Origin: Clostridia bacterium
Lineage (GTDB): Bacteria > Bacillota > Clostridia > Christensenellales > Aristaeellaceae
Direction: 5' to 3'
NCBI GenBank assembly: GCA_016295665.1
Contig: JAEDKS010000021.1
Span: forward strand, 1 to 20,233
DNA: 20,233 nucleotides
Part shown: piece after piece, positions 13,970 to 20,233 of the stretch
How the letters are laid out: every line of letters starts with the position of its first letter
Position numbering within the stretch: position 1 is the first letter of the stretch
The notes under the pieces: model-generated
What the model was told of the DNA's origin: nothing
Databases searched by the model: none
Seen by the model: the letters and a program-made list of their open reading frames with translations, nothing else
Made by a program: the position numbers and the translations under genes

Positions 13970-15481
13970 ATGAAGAAGCTCGTTTCCCTGTTCCTGGCCG
14001 TCATGCTGCTCGTCACCATGTCCGGCATCGCCCTGGCGGAGGAGAAGATCAACCTGACCGCCTTCCAGTACTCGCTGGAGAATCAGAACGTGGACTTCGC
14101 GAACCTGTGGTTCTTCCAGGAGCTGGAAGAAAAGACCGGTATCCACGTTGACTTCCAGGTCGTCAAGGACGCCGACTGGACCACGCAGCTGAACCTGATG
14201 TTCGCCGTGCCGGACGAGATGACCGACATGATCCTCCGCAACAGCGTGGACGTGGAGGAGTACGGCGTGACCCAGGGCCTGCTGATGCCTCTGGACGAGT
14301 ACCTGACCGAGGACATCATGCCCAACTACGTCAGCCGCCTGAACCTCAACAACGCCGGTGACTCCATCCCCGCCTCCGACGGCAAGAGCTACTACATCGG
14401 CTACCTGGTGGCCCAGAACGTGAACCATGAGCCCACCTGGTACATCAACAAGACCCTGCTGGCGGAGCTGAACCTGGAGGTTCCCACCACCATTGATGAG
14501 TACACCGAAGTGCTGCGCGCCTTCAAGGCCGCCGGCATCAAGTATCCCTACTCCGCTTCCTTTACCGACTTCGGTCCGGAAAGCATCTGGGCGCAGTTCG
14601 CCTCCTTCGGCGTGCCCATGACCATGCACCTGTTCGCTGACATCGACGAGAACGACAAGGTGGTCTACCTGGGCGACCTGCCCGGCTTCCGTGCCGCGGT
14701 GGAATGGCTGCACACCCTCTACGCCGAGGGCCTGATGGATCCCGAGTCCCTGACCCAGGATTCCAACCTGTGGGCCGGCAAGGTCAACGCGGGTGAGGTT
14801 GCCTCCTTCAACTACCTGCGCCTGATCAACACCGCCCTGACCCCCGAGACCTACGCCAACTTCGAGTCCATCCTGCCCCCCGCCGCCGAGGGCTGCAAGG
14901 TCACCGTGCCCCAGATCCTGGAGATCCCCACTGCCGGTGCCTACCTGACCTCCACCAACGCCAATCCCGAGGCTTCCCTGAAGTGGATCGACGCCCAGCT
15001 GGAGACCGAGACCATGATGATCGCCGCCAACGGCAAGATGGGCGAGCAGATGATCATCAACGAGGAAGGCAAGTACGAAGTGATCAACGTGCCCGAGAAC
15101 AACGGCCTGTACAGCTTCGTGCCCGTGGCCATGGGCCAGTTCTTCGCCCCCGGCGAGTACTACACCCAGATCTACCAGATGGCCCCCCATCGCGTGGAGC
15201 GCTATGAGGACAGCCAGTGGTATGCCGAGGCCGGCGTGCTGCAGAACAAGAGCTTCCAGTACCTGCGCGACCTGAGCAAGATGAGCAACGAGGACGCCAT
15301 CGAGTGCAACCTGATCTTCACCGAGCTGAAGAAGTTCATGCAGGAGTCCGTCATCGACTTCATCAAGAACGGCGTGACCGACGCGAGCTGGGAGGAGTTC
15401 CAGAACACCGCCAAGGGCATCGGCGTGGAGCGCTACATCGAGCTGTATCAGAATGCCTACGACGCCTACCTGGCCAAGTAA
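13970..15481 (+). CDS. Extracellular sugar-binding protein, LplA-like, without lipobox
   Basis: A 503-residue solute-binding protein for the adjacent permeases. The N-terminus is a clear Sec signal peptide (MKKLVSLFLAVMLLVTMSGI then ALA|EE around residue 23), but no Cys is present, so it should be cleaved by signal peptidase I rather than lipidated; this is unusual for a Gram-positive importer. The mature protein begins with INLTAFQYSLENQNVDF and has the size of LplA/YtcQ-type proteins for oligosaccharides. It is paralogous to the protein at 15638-17176 (39 of 51 residues identical over residues 29-79) but lacks that protein's DPNGNG loop, with the short RAFKAAGIKY in its place (184-192). AAAGGAG lies about ten bases ahead of the ATG. 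Last gene of the importer operon, followed by a terminator. Confidence 0.92.
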   Translation: MKKLVSLFLAVMLLVTMSGIALAEEKINLTAFQYSLENQNVDFANLWFFQELEEKTGIHVDFQVVKDADWTTQLNLMFAVPDEMTDMILRNSVDVEEYGVTQGLLMPLDEYLTEDIMPNYVSRLNLNNAGDSIPASDGKSYYIGYLVAQNVNHEPTWYINKTLLAELNLEVPTTIDEYTEVLRAFKAAGIKYPYSASFTDFGPESIWAQFASFGVPMTMHLFADIDENDKVVYLGDLPGFRAAVEWLHTLYAEGLMDPESLTQDSNLWAGKVNAGEVASFNYLRLINTALTPETYANFESILPPAAEGCKVTVPQILEIPTAGAYLTSTNANPEASLKWIDAQLETETMMIAANGKMGEQMIINEEGKYEVINVPENNGLYSFVPVAMGQFFAPGEYYTQIYQMAPHRVERYEDSQWYAEAGVLQNKSFQYLRDLSKMSNEDAIECNLIFTELKKFMQESVIDFIKNGVTDASWEEFQNTAKGIGVERYIELYQNAYDAYLAK

Positions 15482-15498
15482 GCACCTCGCACCTACCC

Positions 15499-15534
15499 GG
15501 CCGGACGTCTCCCTTGCGGGGCGTCCGGCCCTTT
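15499..15534 (+). terminator. Rho-independent terminator of the importer operon
   Basis: GGCCGGACG (15499-15507) pairs perfectly with CGTCCGGCC (15522-15530), a CCC/GGG pairing lies inside, and CTTT follows. It begins 18 bases after the stop codon. Confidence 0.8.
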
Positions 15535-15547
15535 CCGCTTACGCACC

Positions 15548-15576
15548 TTGTTTCGACCCGCCGGATATGCTATAAT
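15548..15576 (+). promoter_or_regulatory. Strong promoter of the lipoprotein/AraC regulator operon
   Basis: -35 TTGTTT (15548-15553), 17-base spacer, perfect -10 TATAAT (15571-15576) with extended TGC. Start near 15583. Unlike the importer and hydrolase promoters it has no AAAATTTT element, so it looks constitutive. Confidence 0.75.
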
Positions 15577-15637
15577 ACCTGCCATAGGGATGGGCATACC
15601 AGACCGCCTGCGGGGATGCAGGAGGAAGGAATCAGGC

Positions 15638-17176
15638 ATGCAGAAGAAGAAGAGATGGGGTCTGTTGCTGCTGCTGCTCGCCGCGCTGTCGCTGCCGGGC
15701 TGCGCGGGACAGGAGCCGGAGAAGGCTGAGCCCGTATCGCTGACCGCGCTCCAGTACGAGCTGGAAAACCAGTCCGTTGACTTTGCCAACATGTGGTTCT
15801 TTCAGCAGCTGGAGGAAAGAACCGGCGTCCATGTGGATTTTGAGGAAGTGAAGGATCCCGACTGGACCACGCGGCTCAGCCTGATGTTTGCCTCCAACGA
15901 CTACAAGGACCTGATTCTCCGCGGCTCGCTGGACACGGAGGACTACGGCGTGTCCCAGCACCTGCTGGTGCCGCTGGACGACTATCTGGAGCAGTACATG
16001 CCCACCTACGCCGCCCGCCTCGCCCTCGACGGCGCCGGGGATGCCATCCCCTCCTCTGACGGGCACAGCTACTATGTGGGCTTTCTGCTGAGCCAGAACA
16101 TCAACACCGACGGGCACTTCTTCATCAACCGGCAGTGGCTGGACAGGCTGGGTCTCTCCGTGCCCACCACCATCGAGGAGCTGACGGAGGTGCTGCGCGC
16201 CTTCCGCGACGGCGACCCCAACGGCAACGGCCTGCGGGACGAAGTGCCCTACCAGGCCACCTTCGACGACTGCAACACCGGCATCTACAGCACCTTTGCC
16301 CACTGGGGCATCCCGATGAACGAGTGGTATGTGTTCGCCGACGAGGAGGGGCGGGTGCACTTCGCGCCGGAGGAGGACGGCTTCCGGGCGTGTCTGGAAT
16401 GGCTGCACCTGCTCTGTGAGGAGAAGCTGCTGGACGTGGAGTGCATCACCCAGGGCTCCAACCTGTGGGGCGCCAAGGTCAACACGGACACCGCCGGCTA
16501 TTTCAGCTACTGGCGGCTGAGCAACACCGCGCTCCGTCAGGAGATCACCGACCAGTTCGTCTGCATGCTGCCGGTCTCGGCGGAGGGCCGTCAGGCGCAG
16601 CTGGGACGGCTGATGGACGTGGTGGAGTTCGGCGCGGCCCTGACGGTGCACAACGAGCACATCGAGGACTCCCTGCGCTGGCTGGACGCGCAGATGGAGA
16701 CGGAAACCATGCTGGTGGCGCAGAACGGCCCCGTGGGCGACACGCTTCGCCTGCGGGAGGACGGGCGCTACGAGGTGGTCTATGTGCCCGAGGCCAACGA
16801 GCTGTACAAGACGGTGCCCGTGCTCTGCGGGCAGTTCTTCGCCCCCGCGACCTACTACGCGTCGGTCTACGAGCCGGCACCGCACCGGCAGGAGAAATCC
16901 GCCTACAGCGCCTACTACGAGCAGGCGGGCGTGCTGGAGCCTGTCTCCCACCGCATCCTGACCCATGTGATGCCCAAGACCAGCGAGGAATCCGCCCGCA
17001 TCAACCAGCTGTACACGCAGCTCAAGTCTGTCATCGACTCCGCCCTGGTGAACTTCATGACCACCGGCGTCACCGACGAGAGCTTCAGCGCCTTCCTCAC
17101 CACCCTGCGTCAGGCGGGCTCGGAGGAGTACCGTTCGCTCTATCAGCAATCTTACGACCGCTATCTGGCCAGATAG
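15638..17176 (+). CDS. Lipid-anchored sugar-binding protein, paralog of the importer binding protein
   Basis: A 512-residue lipoprotein. Its signal peptide ends in LSLPGC, so Cys22 would be lipidated and the protein held on the outer face of the membrane. The fold is that of LplA/YtcQ binding proteins. Asp191-Glu202 is the acidic DPNGNGLRDE-type loop that resembles a calcium-binding loop and is typical of the family. GGAGGAAGG is eight bases before ATG 15638; an upstream in-frame TTG at 15548 is the -35 itself and is rejected. The gene has its own promoter after the importer terminator and is followed ten bases later by the membrane AraC regulator. It could be a second specificity for the same permeases or a ligand presenter for the regulator; the operon layout favours the latter but does not prove it. 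Confidence 0.92.
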   Translation: MQKKKRWGLLLLLLAALSLPGCAGQEPEKAEPVSLTALQYELENQSVDFANMWFFQQLEERTGVHVDFEEVKDPDWTTRLSLMFASNDYKDLILRGSLDTEDYGVSQHLLVPLDDYLEQYMPTYAARLALDGAGDAIPSSDGHSYYVGFLLSQNINTDGHFFINRQWLDRLGLSVPTTIEELTEVLRAFRDGDPNGNGLRDEVPYQATFDDCNTGIYSTFAHWGIPMNEWYVFADEEGRVHFAPEEDGFRACLEWLHLLCEEKLLDVECITQGSNLWGAKVNTDTAGYFSYWRLSNTALRQEITDQFVCMLPVSAEGRQAQLGRLMDVVEFGAALTVHNEHIEDSLRWLDAQMETETMLVAQNGPVGDTLRLREDGRYEVVYVPEANELYKTVPVLCGQFFAPATYYASVYEPAPHRQEKSAYSAYYEQAGVLEPVSHRILTHVMPKTSEESARINQLYTQLKSVIDSALVNFMTTGVTDESFSAFLTTLRQAGSEEYRSLYQQSYDRYLAR

Positions 17177-17186
17177 GAGACAACGC

Positions 17187-19430
17187 ATGAAAAAGCGGCT
17201 CCAGACCTCCACCTTCATCCGATACACCCTGTCCTACATCACGCTGCTGGCGGTCGTGATGACCTGCCTTTTTGCCTATATGTACTTCTACGTCAACAGC
17301 GAGGTGCGGGAGCGGACCATCGACAGCCAGGTGAACAGGCTCAGCCGCATTGCCATGCTGCACGAGGACTATCTGTCAACCATGATGAACACGGCGGTGC
17401 AGATGGGCCTCTCCCCCTTCATCGAGCCCTTCCGCTACGATCAGGAGCCGGCGAAGGCCTACGACCTGCTGCGGCAGATGGCGCCCTACACCGTGACCAA
17501 CAGCTTCTGTGACCAGATGTACCTGTGCTTCTCCGGGGATGACCATGTGTACGCCTCCTCCTGCTCCATGACGCTGGACATGTTCCTGCGCATGGTGCGC
17601 TACGAGAACCTCTCCCCCGAGCAGCTGCAGGCCCTGATCCGCAGCCCGGGCGCCCTGACCGTGCTCCCGGCCCAGATGATGGAGAGCTCCATGATGGACG
17701 GCGACCGCGCCAGCGTCGTGACCTTCCTGATGCCCCTGGGCGCCAGCGTCAACAGCAGCAAGGGCACCATGATCTTCATCATCAAGGAGAGCATGTACTG
17801 GTCCATGTTCTCCGACGCCATCGAAGGCAACAACAACACCTACATCTTCTACAATGGTCAGCTGCTGGCCTCCTCGCAGGATTTCAGCCTGCCGGTGGAG
17901 CAGGTGGCATCGCTGCTCAGCGACAGCGAGACCGGCAGCCTCAGCGCCTCCCTGTCCTACGGCGGCGAAAAATGGCGGGTGCTGGCGGTGGGCAGCCGGG
18001 CCTGGGATATGCAGTATGTCACCGTGCTCCGGGCCAGCGACCTGACCTCCTCGGTCTGGGACAGCATGCTGGGGCTGATGGTGCTGCTGGGCGTGCTCAC
18101 CGTGGGCGGCGTGCTGGCGGCGATGCTGCTGGCGCGGCGCAACGTGCGGCCCATCCGGGAAATCTCCAGCCTGCTGCCCCGGAACGCGGACGGCGACGAG
18201 CTGGCCTCCATTCAGACCGGCATCCGGGAGCTGTCCGCCCGCAACAGCGACCTGACCTTCCGCCTGGAGCGCTCCTTGCCCATGCAGCGGCATGAGTTCG
18301 TGCTGCGCTTCATGAAGGGACGCTACGCCACCCGGGAGGAGGCGTGCCGGGTCGCCTCCTCCGTGGGGCTGGACATCGACAAGCCCTGCTACGCGGTGGT
18401 GCTCTCCGGCGTGCAGGAGTACCACGAGCAGCCCATGGATCTGCGCCGCCCGCCCTTTGACGGCGTGAACGGCACCACCGGCTGCGGCGTGGAGCTGGTG
18501 GCGCTCAAGGCGCACATGTACCTGATTTTCTCAGGCACCCCCGGTGCCATCCGGGAGATGGCGGAGCTGCTGCGGCAGACCGCCCTGGAGCGCAGCGGTC
18601 ACGCCATGGTGGCGCTCAGCGGCATCCAGACCGACTTCACCTGCGCGCCCAGCGCCTATCTGGAGGCGGCCTCCGCCTACGACAACCGCTTCGTGATGGA
18701 CGAGAACGCCCTGCTGGACTACTCCGCCATCTCCACCAGCATCGAGGACATTCTGCCGCCCGCCCGCAAGATCACCGACGGCATCAATCAGGCGCTGCTG
18801 CTGCGCAACCGGGAGCTGCTGTCGGACAAGATTGCCGAGCTGCTCCACTACCTCAAGCACACCAGCATGTCCCCCTACGCCTTCCGGCTGATCTACAACG
18901 ACGTCATCGACAAGCTGCTCCGCGAGCACACGGGCGTGCTGGCGGAAACGGAGCTGTACGACATCTTCTCGCTCTCCAACTGTCAGAGCGCCGATGATCT
19001 GGATGACATGCTGCGCAGGCTCTGCGACTCCATCCTCACCGCCGAGGAGGCGCCCGCCAGCCAGGCCGAGGCCGGGGAGGACAGCTCCATGGCCCAGGTG
19101 GTTCACTACATGCAGGATCACTTCACCGACCCCGAACTGTCCATCAGCGCCATCGCCGAGGCCTTCGACATGCCCACCGCCCGGCTCTCCCTGACCTTCA
19201 AGGAGCTGATGCGCATGTCGCCGCTGGAATACCTGACGCTGCTGCGCGTCGAGCGCTCCAAGGAGCTGCTGGCGGGCACGGAGCTGTCCATCAAGGAGAT
19301 CGCCGCCCAGGTCGGCTACTACGACGCGTCCAGCTTCATCCGGCGCTTCAAGCAGATCGCGGGCGTCACACCCCTGCAATACCGGCGCAGCAAGGAGGAA
19401 AACGACCATGGAACCCATGCTGAAGGCTGA
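17187..19430 (+). CDS. Membrane-spanning AraC-family regulator with extracellular sensor domain
   Basis: A 747-residue one-component sensor-regulator. TM1 spans about residues 12-36, an extracellular Cache-like region about 37-290, and TM2 about 293-316. A HAMP-like start follows (RRNVRPIREISSLL), then a long cytoplasmic linker. The C-terminal AraC/XylS domain (about 635-735) has two helix-turn-helix units, SISAIAEAFDMPTARLSLTF (652-671) and SIKEIAAQVGYYDASSFIRRF (given here as 701-721, the last being the family signature). It probably senses a saccharide or its binding protein outside and activates DNA at the membrane. It lies ten bases after the lipoprotein gene (AGGAGA ahead of the ATG) and overlaps the downstream ATPase gene by 23 bases. 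The likely targets are the divergent importer and hydrolase promoters. Confidence 0.92.
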   Translation: MKKRLQTSTFIRYTLSYITLLAVVMTCLFAYMYFYVNSEVRERTIDSQVNRLSRIAMLHEDYLSTMMNTAVQMGLSPFIEPFRYDQEPAKAYDLLRQMAPYTVTNSFCDQMYLCFSGDDHVYASSCSMTLDMFLRMVRYENLSPEQLQALIRSPGALTVLPAQMMESSMMDGDRASVVTFLMPLGASVNSSKGTMIFIIKESMYWSMFSDAIEGNNNTYIFYNGQLLASSQDFSLPVEQVASLLSDSETGSLSASLSYGGEKWRVLAVGSRAWDMQYVTVLRASDLTSSVWDSMLGLMVLLGVLTVGGVLAAMLLARRNVRPIREISSLLPRNADGDELASIQTGIRELSARNSDLTFRLERSLPMQRHEFVLRFMKGRYATREEACRVASSVGLDIDKPCYAVVLSGVQEYHEQPMDLRRPPFDGVNGTTGCGVELVALKAHMYLIFSGTPGAIREMAELLRQTALERSGHAMVALSGIQTDFTCAPSAYLEAASAYDNRFVMDENALLDYSAISTSIEDILPPARKITDGINQALLLRNRELLSDKIAELLHYLKHTSMSPYAFRLIYNDVIDKLLREHTGVLAETELYDIFSLSNCQSADDLDDMLRRLCDSILTAEEAPASQAEAGEDSSMAQVVHYMQDHFTDPELSISAIAEAFDMPTARLSLTFKELMRMSPLEYLTLLRVERSKELLAGTELSIKEIAAQVGYYDASSFIRRFKQIAGVTPLQYRRSKEENDHGTHAEG

Positions 19431-20233
19431 GCATCTGACCAAGCGCTACGGTGCGCGGACGGCGCTGTCCGACGTGTCCTTCGAGGCCCGGGGCGGCGAG
19501 ATCATCGCGCTGCTGGGGCCCAACGGCGCGGGCAAATCCACGCTGATGAACATGCTCACCGGCTACATCGCCATGACGGACGGGGCAGCCTCCGTCTGCG
19601 GCTGGGATGTGCAGCGCCAGCCCCTGCAGGCCCGCGGGCAGGTGGGCTACCTGCCCGAGCAGCCGCCGCTGTACCCGGACATGACCGTCACCGAATACCT
19701 GCGCTACTGCGCCGCTCTGAAGGGGCTGAAGCGCCAGAGGCAGCGTGCGGAGATCGACCGGGTCATCCAGTGCACGGGGCTGGAGGTCTACGCAGGCCGG
19801 CTTGCCGGGCGGCTCTCCAAGGGCTACCGGCAGCGTCTGGGCGTGGCGCAGGCGCTGCTGGGCTCCCCCCGGCTGCTCATTCTGGACGAGCCGGGCAGCG
19901 GCCTTGACCCGCTGCAGATGATCCAGATGCGGGACGTGATCCGGGAGGCCGGAAGGGAAAGCACCGTGCTGCTCTCCTCCCACATTCTCAGCGAGGTGAC
20001 CAATGTCTGTCAGCGGGCGCTGGTGCTCCATCAGGGGAAGCTCCGGTATGACGGCGACATGGCGCAGCTGATGCGCGGCGAGGGCTGTCTGCGCGTGGTC
20101 TGGCGGGGCGATCAGGGCCTGGCGGACACCCTGCGGGCCCTCCCCGGCGTGACGGCGCTGCGGACGCTGCCCGCCGAGCCGGGCTGCTGCTGCGTCGAGC
20201 TGGCGCACGAGCCCGACGCCGACCTGCGCGGGG
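19408..20233 (+). CDS. ABC transporter ATP-binding protein, ABC-2/GldA type (3' end outside window)
   Basis: The first 275 codons of an ATPase whose 3' end lies outside the window. Walker A is GPNGAGKST (37-45), the Q-loop is LPEQPPLYPDMT (Gln85), the signature is LSKGYRQRLG (136-145), Walker B is LLILDEP (156-162), and the switch His is in SSHIL (His192). The signature LSKGY and length fit the ABC-2 exporter group related to GldA/CcmA, not the MsmX/UgpC group that powers sugar importers. The D-loop reads EPGSGLDP, with Gly where Thr is usual. AAGGAGG is nine bases before ATG 19408. The start overlaps the regulator by 23 bases. A permease gene is expected just to the right. Its link to the sugar locus may be only positional. 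Confidence 0.9.
   Translation, partial: MEPMLKAEHLTKRYGARTALSDVSFEARGGEIIALLGPNGAGKSTLMNMLTGYIAMTDGAASVCGWDVQRQPLQARGQVGYLPEQPPLYPDMTVTEYLRYCAALKGLKRQRQRAEIDRVIQCTGLEVYAGRLAGRLSKGYRQRLGVAQALLGSPRLLILDEPGSGLDPLQMIQMRDVIREAGRESTVLLSSHILSEVTNVCQRALVLHQGKLRYDGDMAQLMRGEGCLRVVWRGDQGLADTLRALPGVTALRTLPAEPGCCCVELAHEPDADLRG

Overview
The window looks like chromosome from an anaerobic, GC-rich member of the Firmicutes (Clostridia, gut type). This is inferred from LplB/YtcP-type sugar permeases, Gram-positive lipoprotein and ribosome-binding signals, an NAD-dependent GH4 enzyme and TTGACA/TATAAT promoters with TGn extended -10 elements. I cannot name a genus. The first ~1.2 kb is visibly more AT-rich than the rest.

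Layout. (1) 1-1180, plus strand: a small membrane protein of unknown function and a GNAT acetyltransferase, each behind a near-identical extended -10 promoter. (2) 1214-4293, minus strand: an operon of MarR-type repressor, iron-type alcohol dehydrogenase and class-3-like aldehyde dehydrogenase. Its promoter carries a perfect 14-bp palindrome over the -35. (3) 4447-6033, minus strand: a membrane-anchored protein with nine TPR-like repeats and a Pro/Thr/Glu-rich tail, preceded by two promoters and a structured leader. (4) 6353-7090, minus strand: a stand-alone XRE regulator with a GyrI-like ligand domain. (5) 7250-11690, minus strand: three glycoside hydrolases without signal peptides: an (alpha/alpha)6 enzyme, a divergent GH10-like enzyme and a GH4 enzyme with the CHEV motif of alpha-galacturonidases. 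(6) 11946-15481, plus strand and divergent from the hydrolases: an ABC oligosaccharide importer (two permeases and a binding protein). (7) 15638 to the end, plus strand, behind its own strong promoter: a second, lipid-anchored binding protein paralogous to the first, a membrane-spanning AraC-family regulator, and the start of an ABC-2/GldA-type ATPase gene running off the window.

Regions 5-7 form one plausible system. The importer brings in an oligosaccharide, probably uronic-acid-containing, and the cytoplasmic hydrolases dismantle it. The AraC-type membrane protein, perhaps informed by the lipoprotein paralog made with it, activates the two weak divergent promoters, each of which has an AAAATTTT element just upstream of its -35. 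The importer operon contains no ATPase gene, so it probably borrows a shared MsmX-type ATPase encoded elsewhere. The best candidates for something new are the GH10-like enzyme with altered active-site residues, the binding-protein plus membrane-AraC pair, and the exported TPR protein.

Many long open frames opposite these genes are artefacts of GC-rich codon use and are not annotated. I saw no tRNA, rRNA, CRISPR array or transposase.
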